Shown: positions 21,501 to 33,964 of the stretch, one piece after another
Layout of the letters: each line of letters begins with the position of its first letter
How positions within the stretch are numbered: the stretch's first letter is position 1
Assembly (NCBI GenBank): GCA_037833965.1
Contig: AP031351.1
Location: 21,278,501 to 21,342,500 of the forward strand
Length of the DNA: 64,000 bases
From: Marchantia polymorpha subsp. ruderalis
Lineage: Eukaryota > Streptophyta > Marchantiopsida > Marchantiales > Marchantiaceae
Direction: 5' to 3'
Notes under the pieces: model-generated
The model's input: the letters and a program-made list of their open reading frames with translations, nothing else
What the model was told of the DNA's origin: nothing
Databases searched by the model: none
Made by a program: the position numbers and the translations under genes

Positions 21501-24500
21501 TCCAATTGTGCGCGAGACCTGTGCTTGCGACGCTACGACCGGCAACTACGCTTTTGTCAATTTATCTCAGGGCGGATTCTTCAACAACTCACATAAGATC
21601 CACACTGCAACTAAACCATAATCTTTCATCCATTGAGCATGTGCGTAAATGATTGAAATCTCTGCACTTTCTTATATTTTATCCAGCCATCCAGTCCACA
21701 TATTCAAAGCTGCACCATGCGTTGCACAGAAAACAAACCTTCTCAAGCCGATCTCTGTCTTGAGCATAGGCGAAAACCTTAGCCTGAATGTCTTTCACTT
21801 CGGACTTGTGAGCCTCCTAAAGGACAAAAAATGAAATAGAAAATGTAATCAGGACAAAAATTTCTCCGAAGACCTTCGATTTCAGCATTTTAGGCGATTA
21901 CTGCAGCCTTTCGAAGTGACATCCATTCAGAGGCTCGAGCTGGATTTAGTCCAATCCGAAGCGAATTTATTCTTCAGTAGACCTCTTGATGTCATTGGCC
22001 ACATTTAGCAAGCTATTCCTCGAGGGGGCAAAATTCTAACATCTAGTAACATAGAGGGAGATAAAAAAAGAAGCTCAAAGACTTGAAATCTAGACACCCA
22101 TGCTTGCGGCGCAGACACACCTGTATTTTTTCTAGCTGTTCCTGGAAGACAAGGCTATCTCTCTCTGCTTGCATTTGCTCGGCAGTGTGAATCGCTCCGA
22201 GAAGAACATCGACTCCAACTACCTTAGCCATTTCTGCTGCCTTTTCCTCTTCTGCGCTCATCTCCTTCTCCTAATAGCATGTATAGAGCGGAACAGAACA
22301 AGTTGCAGTGTGAGCGCCACTTCTTTCTTGCAAACTGCGTAGCTTACCAGTCTCACGTAGACAGCATGGGCTTCGGGAAGCTTAATTTGTCGGACGAACC
22401 CCATGTGGGGCATGACTAAGGTCAGAGATAAAGGTATTAGGGGGCAACTTATAAGATACATCAAAAGCACCTGAGCTGGAATGGATCTCGTGCAAATTTT
22501 AAGGAGAACACAATTCACATGCCTTAGTTCTTCGGAGCATACTCAAACATTTGCATACTAGCAGGCGACCAAATGAAAATATAAACTAATCAAGAGTCTC
22601 GACTTTCTTCAGCTCGTGAATTTCATAACTTCGGGCAAACAACACGAAGTTCCAATGTGCAGATAAGATTAGTGGACCAACAAGAATCAAGGAGAACACT
22701 CGCAATACTCAGTGAGCACATCCAAGAGCGCAAACATGAGGATGTGAATGCATTCCGCAAATATCAGTCTGATTTTCACACTTCCACACAAGAAAGGTAT
22801 ATGATGCATGTAGACGATATAATTTGACGCTATGTTCTGATCCTGTATGCAGTCAACATAAAGAGCAAAGAAAAACCTCCACTCAATGACATCAAGAGCC
22901 ATAACAAAAAAGAACAATACAAGAGAACGTCAGGTTGTCTTCTGTTTACATCAACCATCTAGGTCACAACGAGTATATTTAAGAAGCGACAAAGGATTGT
23001 GGTGGGACTGAACCTCTATAGGATTTTCAGGAACATCTAAGTCTTGAGAAGCTTTCTCATCCCTGCTCTCTGGGTATCTGTCGATATGTTCATCGAGCCC
23101 TTTTTGTACAACGTAAGACGCAATTACGCGGCTAGGGACACTCTCGTTAGCCCCATGTACATGACTGCCACTTTCCATTACCTGTGAACCATAAGACGAC
23201 ACGACTTTAGAAGGTAAGGTCAACAGCTTTAGAGATGGCAAAGTCTGAGATTCGAGTGAATACCACTCCTGACATCTGGTGGAGATGTTTAGTACGGCCA
23301 ATGACCAGCCAAAACGGGCTGTCAAGGACCAAATTAGGGCCACATATCCGTAGTTGAAAGTAAGTCTAGAGTACGAGTACTAGAGTTTTCAAGAGCCACT
23401 GGCTTCAAAAGAGCTGAAAAATCCTGGAAACGCAAGCAGGCAAGCACCAATAGGTTTTGTAAGTAAGCACCTCCTCTAAAAGTGGCTCTTCCTGTGAGCG
23501 AGGCGTTCCTTCGACACTGGAATCTTCCCTCGTGCTGTTTTCAACCACCCTATGGTCATCCTCTGAGAAGAACATATCTGGATTTCCATCTCTTAGTTTA
23601 TTTCTTATCGCCTCCATGTCTTCGGGAACTTGGACTTGTACAATTGGATGTTGATCTTTAACATCACTAACTTCGTCTCGTTCTTTCTCCACATGGTTTC
23701 CTTCGACCATCAAAAGAGCCTCAGCAGCATCCCCCTGTGCCTCCGGTGTCCTAGGTTTTTCCTCTTCTACTTGCTCTGAAGCTTTAGGTTCCTCTGCGGG
23801 ACTAGCAACAAGTTCCTTTTCAAGCATAATCGAACCAAATTCCGCCGGTGACTGCTGAATTTGAATTGTACTGTCCACATCGCGTTCAGTTTGGTCACTG
23901 TCGCTCTCTGTGCTCAGTATGATGTCCTCACTAAGATCCTTAGCGACCTCCTCTTTCAGCTGTCCAGCGTTGACCTCGAGCTCAATAGTACCTGCTTGTT
24001 GTTCATCTTCTTGAACCTTGTCGCTCTCACGATCAACAGTCAAAGGTCTGTCCACGCTCTTGTTCGTGGTTTTCTCTTCCAGAGGGCTTCCATTCCAAAG
24101 TTGCGGTAGAGGTAAACCGACGTGCTGCACTTGTGGATACTGATCCCGTGTAGTATACCAAGCTGCTGCTGATAGGACAATAACCGCAGCACCTGCTGCA
24201 GCGAATTTTAGAAACCTCCGTTTTGAAGGAGGTTTTTCTGGATCCCCATCGGCAAGAGCAGAAAATATTCGGTTCCTCCCAACGGACTTTGGTAAAGTAT
24301 TGCTGGTTTGTAACGGGCTAACCTATGAGCATCACATTGACAACAACATTTTAAAGATATGCTGTGTTTGTACACTTCACTCTTAAACACAAGCTAGAAA
24401 ACATTAACCAATCCAGACCTTCAGCAAATGACGAAACCTGCACGTAGGATAAAGACAAGAAATGCTTCTATACTATCCTACGCGTAGGAAGCTGACAAAC

Positions 24501-24998
24501 ACATACTACCATCTAGAGAACGACAATTGAAGTCATTACATCAACAACATAGAGAGCAGAAACTGCCAGCCAAATCCTGATAGAGGCATGAACAACCTGA
24601 CGAGGCAAAACCTACGTCAAAAGCAAGGCCTACAAGCCCAAGAACTAACAATGCCTTTGTCAAACTTCTAACCTTAAGAAAGACATACGACTAGACTACG
24701 AAATATCATTTCTAATTTACATGCTACTTTTTCAAACATAGCAGAGTACAAAAAGTCTCCCCTAATGCCACGCGACCAAAAACTTCTAAATTTGAAGCAC
24801 CAACGCTCTTGCCTTTTAACTCCGGAAAACATGGTCACACATAAACCTCCTTGAAATTCAGTGAATTGGGTCCGTTCTTAATACAAACTCTACAATTGAC
24901 CTGCTTACCGTATAAGGATTCAGAAGTGTTAATGAGTTGCGATATTGCTGTAAGTGCAACGTGCTTCGCCTACTCAACAAACGAGCGGCAGCACTCAT
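18540..24998 (-). CDS. MICOS subunit MIC60 (mitofilin), 719 aa
   Basis: MIC60 anchors cristae junctions in the mitochondrial inner membrane. I join eleven exons: 24909-24998, 23471-24322, 23014-23181, 22121-22270, 21739-21816, 20930-21022, 20593-20712, 20107-20184, 19553-19732, 19173-19274 and 18540-18788. The first ATG begins an Arg-rich presequence (MSAAARLLSRRSTLHLQQYR). One membrane helix lies at about 70-88 (FAAAGAAVIVLSAAAW), then an acidic linker to about 370, a Glu/Lys-rich coiled coil to about 520 and the mitofilin C-domain, with FYAHSEEARISH, LVLMPAGGGGVFAHLLAKV and VERYLSEGKLTEAATVLE. These match the plant family in order; I recall the Arabidopsis protein as slightly shorter. All ten introns are phase 0. 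The end is the least certain part: the stop codon overlaps a donor-like CAG/GTTTGT, so another 3' exon is possible. Confidence 0.92.
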
Positions 24999-26118
24999 GG
25001 CTAAGTCCTTGCGTGTGTCTCCGCAGACGTTCAGACTAGGTTCCTCCTTCGCGGTTCTCACGTGGACTTACTAGACAAAAAATCGGGGGTCCAATGTTGG
25101 TGTGATGCTCCTCCTGCTGACCGGTCGTGTGTTATCATAGCCTACACACGCAACTCACATTACCTCCTTTCCTCACCTAAAGGTTTGCAATGCACTTTGT
25201 ACCATATATCACTACCTGAGATTCTCTGATCGTACAACTTTAGAAACACATGCTGATTTTCTGGTTTACATAGTACTTATGTGACTACATGTCTTTGGTG
25301 AAATCAGTGACTCTTGAAAATATACAAAGACTTAAATCATATAACAGATTCATATGACTTGGAATAGCAATAATAGATCGAAATAATAAGCTAGATATCA
25401 GCACAAATGCAGACTATATTGGAGCTGACATGTACCAGCCAGGAAGATTCCGCCACTTGGATAACTCAGGTCTTAAGCGGCAGCTAGCAGTATGCCAATT
25501 GCTTCATAGTGTCTGCATCCACAACGCACCGAATATTGAGGGAGATGCGAAATAATCCTCGTCCAATAAGACATGTGCGAAAGTGCAACTTCTTTGCAGA
25601 ATGGTATTCCACGAGAAGAGAGAGGTCAGAGAAATCTGCACATGCTCTTTGAACATTCGAAGCGGGAATGATTCAATCGTATGGAATGCAGAGCCAAAAG
25701 GGTACCGAATGCACACCAATCTTTCATCTCAATTAGGAAACAATTTCTCGCCTTGCTCCGTAAGAGCAACGGCACGACGACTGACTGGTGTTGTTGTCAG
25801 CAGAATCAAAATGTTGAAAAGCTCGAAGCTTAAAGGCTGCAGCGTTCCAATGCAGAGCACGACACCAAGGATCTACTAAAATATCAACTGGTCCAGATTC
25901 CCGAATGCTCTCATGACCAACAGATAATGTAAAAATTAATATAAAAGTCAACCTAGGGCATCACTTCCAGCAGACAGAGTGGTGATTGTGGAAAGCTAAT
26001 TCGAGGTCAATAATGAGCACATCATCAGTACGTGCAAATATGATCCGATAGCTTCAACACCGAAAGATGGATGAAAAGCACAAGCCAATTACATTAAAAC
26101 ACAGAAATTCGGGCAAAT
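24999..26118 (-). other. Probable 5' leader of MIC60
   Basis: This is the upstream side of the MIC60 start codon in the direction of its transcription. There is no long frame. The in-frame codon upstream of the MIC60 ATG that opens a slightly longer frame is GTG, so it is not a likely start. A leader with a 5' UTR intron reaching the GC-rich block at 26.1-27.0 kb is plausible but not shown. Confidence 0.35.
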
Positions 26119-27060
26119 CTACATGCCCCCGGATGTAATGCTGGCGGCCCAGAAGCAGGGGAGACACGCAATGGACGGAATTGGCACGGCGACAATCCAA
26201 TCAATGCGATCAGTCCCGTGCGGAAGCAAACTGACGGACCAATTCCTCGCACTCAACGAAGAAGGCATCGAAACATGAACTCCTGAACGCCCCAATTTCC
26301 ACTCGGCTGCGCTCCCAGGCGATCCAATCCAGCGCAATTGAAGCGGGCCCACGAGGATCTCACCTTGGGACAACGAGCTCGAGCGCAGCACGAGCATGAG
26401 AACTCGGACCGGGCAGCGATCGGCGATGGAGTGGAGGGCTGCTGCAGCGCGAAGGGGGCGATCGATCGATTGCGCATGCCCGAATCGGCCACAAGCGAGG
26501 TCCGAGGCGGAATCCGTCGGAGACGTGGACGAGCGAGCGTTGGGCTCTTCTTCGTCCTCCTGCTCCAGCGCCTGGCCTCGTTCGCGTCTAAACCCGCCCT
26601 AAGCCCAGCGGGTTCGGGCCCCGGGGTCTCGCGGCCTCTGGACCCCCGGACTCGCCCCTTGGCCGCCGCCGTCGCGATCTTCGACCAATCCGACCTAGTC
26701 CCTCCCGCGTCGCGCCCGACTTCCTTCTCTCCGCGGTCCAACGCCCCATGAAGCTCCGCTGTTTGCTTGTTTTCGTGTAACGACCGGCCGTAGATTTCGG
26801 GTTTCGGTGCTGCTGGAGAGTCACACGGCGGCCTGTTCGCGCGAGGGTACGTCCGGCGGTCCTTCGGTTTCAGAAGGGACTGGCGCCGCTCTCGGGACGG
26901 AAGGAAAGGGACGGAACGGGACGGAAAGGAAAGTAACGGAACGGAACGGCGGAACCAACCGTCGTCGAGAGTGCAGTAAGAGTTCCAGAACAGTCCGAGG
27001 AGCAAAGAGCCAGCCGTTAGTGGCCCTCTTGATTATTAGGTGTCTTTGCTATCGCTCCTG
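26119..27060. promoter_or_regulatory. GC-rich block, probable MIC60 promoter region
   Basis: The composition jumps to strongly GC-rich with many CpG steps, unlike the AT-rich surroundings. About 26900-26960 is a purine-rich array of GGAACGGAAAGG-like units. Long open frames here (up to 250 codons on the minus strand) are low-complexity Arg/Pro/Ser/Ala readings caused by the GC content. The block sits upstream of MIC60 in its transcription direction and has equivalents at the other four genes. Confidence 0.5.
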
Positions 27061-28666
27061 ATATTTCTGGAAGCACAAAGCTGGACGGGGAAATATTCCG
27101 TGAGACCAAATCAAGTAGGAAATCAAAAGGAAAAATCAGATCTCGATAATAAAACTATGAGAGGTAAATCTTATAATATAATTAATATCCGAATTGTTCA
27201 CATATACATATGACATGAGCATGTTATAATGGAGACTGGTTCGACAGTTGTTTCATAGACTACAGATATAATATACGTGTGCTCTAGTATGGTATTATCT
27301 TGTTTCTTTGGAACGAAAACCAAAATATTAGCAGTCAAGGAGATCGCTACCAAAGTCAGATTTCCTTCATCGTCGAGTTTGATACAAGCCGCGATGCGTT
27401 TGGGCAGTTGAAGCATCAAATCAGGTTCAGCGATTGTCAAATTTTACTTCAGATTATCAGGTGATTCTACGTTACAGGGTTTCAAGCTTTGTGGACCTGC
27501 AATTAGAAAAAAAAACGTTAAATCAAGGATAGTAGCCATTACTTTAGTTTAGTATGGCTTGGTAATATTCTGCTCTTTTACATTTTCCCACTTGGCCCGT
27601 CTTTCAACCCTCGTCGCTTAGTGAACCTACTTGCACACTGCTTTTTATGGCAGACTTCTCCTTCCCAGTCCTCTGTCCGTGACAAGCAATGTCAAGATGT
27701 CGATACACTTGTTACTCCGCCATATTCCATGGTCAGACAGCTTTCCTCGTGGTGATGGAGACGACTGACAGGAACAACATATCTAGTCTCGAGACTGCAA
27801 CGACCATCCAGTCAACATTGCCCTGCTGAGTGACATGCTCTCGATGCGAGAGTCATCAGATCGGATCAACATTTTGTAACTGGATGAAGATGAGGTTTAG
27901 GAAGACCTTCCAGCAGTAATAGCTTTCCACGTTTTCAGGAATCCTACTTTTTCAGTCGATCCATAGACAGAGTCAGATGGAGCTCTCTTCATGCCGGCAT
28001 CGAGTCAGTGCATGGGAAAATTTAGAATTGTGCAGATCAGTGTGTTACGGACACCCCAGTGTGGCATTCAAGCCCGTAAACCGAACAACGCAGTGTGGGC
28101 CAGAGTGTGAAGCATGCTCCAACGTGGACTGAAGATGATCATCCATATCTCACAAAAAGTTCCCAGTGTCAGATCAGGTCGACTTCGCGTAACTCGTGAA
28201 GCGATTGTGGGTAAGAAACAGAGGCTGTGAAACAGTCGATTGGACCATTTGAATAAAAGTGTGAGAGGACTCACCGTTCGTCTTACATCATAGTAAGGAT
28301 AATAGCCGTCCCCAGATGTCCCACTCGAATGTACACCAGAGGCTCCGATCCAAGTATCTATTCAAACAGATGAAGGCCTACCAAGGGTAATTCGAAAGGT
28401 CCGGCTATGCAAGATTTCGTTGTTACTCCAACGAGATCAAACTAAATAAAAGTATGCATGTGCGACTAGAAAGTAGATGGTGAGAGGAAACAGACTGCAT
28501 GGTCCCAGGCGGCCATTTTCTCTGTTTCCCAATCTGACCAGTACTTCCTAGCAGCTTTGAGACAGGCCTGGTGTGACCTTTGAAACTAAGCGAACACTGT
28601 TGCTAATCCAACTTGATATCCATGTCAATCAGGTAATGAGAAGAAATTGCTGCTGAGAGGCGTGGA
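27061..28666. other. Region between MIC60 and the Hikeshi gene, no gene recognised
   Basis: It holds the 3' side of the Hikeshi gene. A minus-strand frame at 27198-27440 (80 codons, with LPKRIAACIKLDDEGNLTLV) looks somewhat coding-like. It has no ATG start in view, no recognised family, and no splice junction I could tie to a neighbour. Confidence 0.35.
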
Positions 28667-31600
28667 TCAAGAGGAACAGATTGCTGCAAAACTCTTCAAG
28701 TATTCAGGATCTTTTTTAGACCGATCTTTGAACTGCTGAAATCTCCGGTCTACAAGATGCTTAGGCACCATTAATTTGTCTCCCTCGATGGTGCAGCCAG
28801 ACATTATATTGAATAGCTTTTCCCACATTTTCAGGGCCAAACCTTCAATATTCTTTTGAACTCCCATATTTATCACGGGTAGGCTTGACAAGTCTTCGAC
28901 AGAGATGCCGATTTTGGCCGATGAGTTGTTGGAACTGGAAGGAAGAAGCCGGTGATTTGCATCCGGCCACATCAGTGCGAGAACGGCCGAAGGGCAGTTT
29001 TGATATACAGCTCCGCAATACTGAAATGAAGAACCAGGAGCTTGCACATAGACAGCCACGGCTTTGTCTGCGGGCAGAGATTTTTCATTCAAAAGGTAGA
29101 TGCAAATCTCTTCCACCTTAGAATAAGCTTCGCCTGTGACCACCATAGAGAAGAATTAGAGGCTATCGTTCAGAGCTTCGACAAGGATCTGGTCAAGTGA
29201 CGAGACCCGACAACAAGTCACAAGTACCGCTCTCAGTTCTAAAGATATGAATCACGATGATCCCAGATGCAGGTGAAATCATCGTGCATCAGAACGTATC
29301 CCAAGCCAAATCAAAGAGCTTAATCTCTTCCTCTGTTTGCCATTGTTAAATACAAGAAAATATGACACTGAGATAGGAAAACATGGAGCTCTTGTGCTCT
29401 ATGCACCAAAACATCACTTACCGACGAAAATGGTCATGTCTAACTCCCATGCATGACTGTTGACTCGACAGCAGTTAGAAGCATTCAGAGGGAAACTTCG
29501 ATTTGGAAACAAAAACCCAAAGACTGTGGAACCAGCTACTTCATTTCCAACGAAGGTTGGTATCTGAAGCTCTATGTGGGATGGCTCGATCGCCATAGAC
29601 CTCGAGTCAGCAGCTTCGACGGCCATAGCGTTTGGCTCCGACTGTTCGATGGAAATAGCTCTCTTCTTTCGCCTGTTAAGCTCATCTCCGAATTCTTCAT
29701 CAAATTCTGGATAATCGTATGAACGACAATGACGGCCGATACTGGCCACTTTAGTGTCCTCTATTTCATCTTTACTAGAACCTGCTAGTCAACATTCCGA
29801 CGAGTCAAATTCGTGTCGACAGCTTTCGTTGCAATTAACTTGAAGTTCTCGATGAAAAGTGCGCAGAAGTGTGTACATGAGATGTGGAGACAAGAGAAAT
29901 AGCGGGATAACTTCACTTGAGACCTAGCTTGTAAAGTATCGGTCCAGATCCTGACGACACGCAGGACCCCCCGCGTAATCGAACTTGATTTCATTTAAAA
30001 ATTGAAACAAATATAAACGTAAAACTTTCCACCACCACTATATCATCGCACACGATTACCTGCAGTCCGCTTGACGAACAATTTCGGAGTTGAACTGAGA
30101 GCCATTTGAAAGCAGCCTTCGATCTTCTAAAACATTTACGTGTGTAGATCTAATTTGTTACACCGATCACCTGCTAAGAGCAAAATCGATGGATGAATTC
30201 ATAGATCTTATACGGAAACATTTACTCTTTTACTCATAAAGGCTCAGACATGCCATGGTTTGGACACCTGGACTTCAACAACGTGCGGAAGACACACCCA
30301 GCCTGATTTTAGACAAATTTTGATGACGATTAAAACAAAATTGCTGTTAAATGGCGAGGGAAATAATAGCAACCATGGACAAAATGTACTCAATCCACTT
30401 TTCCAAAATTACAAGATCGAAGAATGATGCTATGGTTCGTGACATGCACATGACTGGACATGATGTCTGTAAGCATGCCCAGTCCGCTATGTGTACTCAG
30501 GTTGCAAATATCATCACCCAATTTTACAACAGCATCCCAAAAGAGCGGAGTATATAAAAAAGATGGGTGTGGACGTAGGACCTTTCCTTTGTAATGATAC
30601 TTTCATTACTAAGAAATATACAAACTTTGGTTTCGCTAACAAATGTTGGAGAACAATTTTGGTGTGTATGGCGAGTGGGCAGCAAGAAGACATCCGAAAT
30701 ACTATTTATCCAACAGTGATGTGAAACATTTTAGACGGCAGACGAGTAGGTAAATAAGATCAAAAAATGAGAACAAATAGTTCAACAGAAGTAGAAAGCA
30801 TGTGCAAAAGTTATAATAAGAAAGGCGTGCTGGCCAGACTTAAGAGAAAATCAACAGTGCAATGTTTACAAGTGTTGAGTCAGTTCAAGAACTAACATCT
30901 TATCAAGAGCTTGCCCAAATCCGTGCTCGCGACGTATATGGTCTTAGAGTAATTTACTAATGATAATTCTTCCGAACCTGTGGAAAGCATTCATTTACCT
31001 AAGTTCTGTTGAAAGCAAGTTTCTTCTACTTACGCGAAGAAACTTAAGTGACAATGAGATTAGAAATTGGGCTCATGATAAATTGCAGCCGTCCTTTTTA
31101 CTTCCCGAATTTCACATCGCTTGTTATGGAATAAAGCTGAGCAGCTGTGTGAATTGATGGATTAATTTTCTAGAAACTATGCAAAGCTCAAAGACAGCGC
31201 AATAGTCCTCGAACTTTCCTCCAACAATGTCTTTACTCCCTAAATACTTATAGACGTAGTTTTGCCAAACCCAGAAACTAAAATTCATTACCCAGAAACC
31301 AACAGCAAACAATGAAGTATACCTTTATATTGAACAGATTTATCAAGTCACAGATATTCAAACAGAGAAAAAGCGATAATATCATGGTTAAAAAGCGATA
31401 ATTCTTTGGCATTTCTCCAGCTAACAGGGGAACAAACGATCTACGAACCTTTAAAATTCTCATAATCGAGCAAAATTAGGAAACCAACCAACATACAGGT
31501 GGACAATTCAGAGCTCAAAACGAGGCAAACCAAAACAGATTTGATTTTGTATGCATACCGTTCTATTCGCGAATAGAGGTGTAGAATTGTGGGAAGAGAT

Positions 31601-31832
31601 TATCTCACATGCTTAAAATTCGGTAAGATCATGATCTTCATTATTTCCACAACACAATTTAACACGATTTACAGGAGAGACACACTCACAAGCATAATAA
31701 CTCTCAGCTGAAAATAAGAAATTTGATCAGAACAGAAAAGTACCTGATAAAAATTATACCCGTCTTCTTTAAGAACACCAACTCGGGCTTTCTCCCACTC
31801 TAGCTGCATTTCCTGAAGTCGACTTCCCAACT
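28667..31832 (-). CDS. Hikeshi/OPI10-domain protein with N-terminal extension
   Basis: Hikeshi carries Hsp70 into the nucleus during heat stress. The domain is split between exon 29422-29781 and exon 28667-29133. It starts FGFLFPNRSFPLNASNCCRV and goes on with GEAYSKVEEICIYLL, AVYVQAPGSSFQYCGAV, KIGISVEDLSSLPV and the closing DPEYLKSFAAI, as in plant homologues. Family members normally begin at MFG..FPNRSFP. Here the frame stays open upstream for about 87 residues (DYPEFDEEFGDELNRRKKRA is typical). It then joins in phase to exon 30060-30126 (ALSSTPKLFVKRTA) and exon 31744-31832 (LQEMQLEWEKARVGVLKEDG), all with good GT-AG ends. Possible starts are ATGs in the 31.7-kb exon, the 30.1-kb exon, or about 45 residues before the domain. 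I do not recognise the extension. The domain call is firm; the full gene model is moderate. Confidence 0.8.
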
Positions 31833-32039
31833 CTACATTTATCCAGAAACATGAAATCTTTCACAGGCCCAACAACAAAGATGCTTGCAGGACACTGAAT
31901 ACTGCACGGCGATTTGAAAGGAGTAATCACATGGCTCGAGATTTAGACTCATGCCATTAAGAAAATAAAGCTCATCATAAGAGATGGATGCGCCTCCGCA
32001 TCAGAGTCTGAAAACTTCAAGAAGTCAATCTGTGGAACG

Positions 32040-32830
32040 TTGATGCGCTCTGACAGAACACAGGCCCAAGAGACGTGCTCTTCTTATTCCGGGCTGCTGC
32101 AGGAACAAAAATTTACCGAGCAAACTGCCCGAGCTCACTCAAGCCGGATAATTGCACCAATTCTTCATAAGCTGGAGAATCCAGAGGGCCCAAAACACAA
32201 GTCACTGAGAGATATAGACCACGACCAGGACTCAGGAGGAAACAGCGGCGGGCGACGAAAGAATTTTCAGAGCGAACGAAGACGAAACAAGCTGATGGCG
32301 ACACCAAATCCACGGCCGAGACAGCTGCCTGCACAAATACTCTGCACGCCTCGCGCACGGAAGGTGGGCACTCGATCTGATTAGGCAGGCACGCACAGCT
32401 GCTGCTGGAATGATGAAGGCCAAAGAAAAAGAAAGAGGTGCGGCGAGGCGAGGAAAGTCCGAGAACAGCCGCGGGCCGACGGGCCGACGGGCCGACGGAA
32501 GTTCGAAGAAGCGGATGGAAGTGTTAGTCTAGAAGGTACGAAATCCGCCACCCAAGACATAATATTGTCTCATCTGCTTCCCTTCCCTTCCCCGAAAGGC
32601 GCCGTTCAGACACCGCCCCGCCCCTGCCCTGCCCTGCCCTGCCCTCCTCCTCCTCTGCGCTCACCGTCTCTCATTGTTTTAGCCGGTTGCCCATAACGCC
32701 CTCAACCTGCCGGACTACACTTCCCGTCATCTTCTCAGAAAACCAACAGACGCTGCCTCTGCTCGGCCACTGTTTCTTTGACATTTTCCCCGCCCTTCCG
32801 TCCTTCCGTCATTCCGTCAAGGACAGGTGT
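32040..32830. promoter_or_regulatory. GC-rich block at the 5' side of the Hikeshi gene
   Basis: GC-rich sequence includes three tandem GGGCCGAC units (near 32475-32500) and a CCTGC repeat with CTC runs (near 32620-32660). It is positioned as a promoter or 5' UTR for the minus-strand gene. No TATA box stands out. Confidence 0.5.
32117..32360 (-). other. Candidate further upstream exon of the Hikeshi gene
   Basis: The minus strand carries a coding-like piece, SPAYEELVQLSGLSELGQFA, that ends at a good donor (GCTCG/GTAAAT at 32117). Its phase does not fit directly onto the exon at 31744-31832; a small extra exon or a different junction would be needed. It lies in the GC-rich 5' block. I list it because sequence of this kind rarely occurs by chance beside a splice donor. 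Confidence 0.4.
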
Positions 32831-33920
32831 CAACGCTTGAGGCGTCTCTAGGTGACTCGGGTGAAGAGTTGGGTTGATTCAGATGACCCGTCTCGTCTGG
32901 CTGGATTGGCATGCCACGTCGACACGGATTGGACATCTTTTGCCAACGCATTGGTGCGTATTGACGAGTGCGACTCGCGTCGTGATATTTTTCTCCTTGT
33001 GCTGGCCTGCCTTCCATCGACACATGCTCTTGTGTTTGCCTTTCCCGCTCATATTCATTCTGTCCTCGATTTTGTTGTTGATCGGACAGAATGAATATGA
33101 GGACGAGAGGGAAATTTGGTATGTGATCGTGAAGCATAAAACACCAATTTTGGTGGCGGTGAGATTCTATGCCAAGTTTTTTTTAAAAATCAAGTCAATT
33201 TATGGAAGCCGAATTCTTCTTTTTTTTTGGAAATAATTATAGTTGGATACAAAGCCAGTAATAACGCACAACCGCATTCTTCTGCCCTGTCGGAAATACC
33301 CCTGTTCTCTAAATAGAGCTACTGCGTCATCTCAAGTTGGGCTACCCAGTGCCATTGAAGACTCGTAGTCGAAAATATGAGCTCCACAAATAAACGTCAT
33401 GTAATCTAGCGCTCAGATGTGGTTTGCAAATATGTTCGGCTTCTCTTTTATTTACTCTGTCTAATCAATCTATTTGGTACCACATGAGTGTATGTTTTAC
33501 TCCATCTTAAGAGAGCCAAAGGACACTGCAGGGTACTAACCCCTGAGAATGATGGATGTCGAAGTTGGCCGAGCTTTGTTGTAGGATTCTAACCTCCTAC
33601 CCACTCGTGTGCTGTAACTTATCCAGGCACAAACATTTCTATCACGGTTAGGGTGTTTTTGATTGATAATAAAACAGTGCATGAACCCAAGTATATAACT
33701 ATTACTATATTTGGAATACAGGCATATACAACTATGATTATATCAATTCAAAAGCTCTAAATGTGTTGCGATAATTAATATTAGAGAAATGTAATTAAAG
33801 AAAATTTTATAAAATAAATTGAGGAATGTAATTTTTTTCCAAAACTTTTACTTCTTTAAAGCATCAGAATTTACGGACTAATCTCGTGGGTCCTTAATTC
33901 AATGTGGGTAGATCCAGCCA

Positions 33921-33964
<44 letters not shown>

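Noticed and set aside
22333..22412. A possible additional MIC60 exon ending in a good donor (GAGACTG/GTAAGC)
   Set aside because: Its length (68 bases from the nearest acceptor) would break the reading frame, while its neighbours join in phase without it.
24999..25061. A longer MIC60 start upstream of the chosen ATG
   Set aside because: The upstream in-frame start is GTG and would place acidic residues ahead of a typical mitochondrial presequence.
26253..27005. A 250-codon open frame on the minus strand upstream of MIC60
   Set aside because: It is low-complexity Arg/Pro/Ser/Ala in a CpG-rich block where stop codons are scarce; overlapping frames on both strands are also open.
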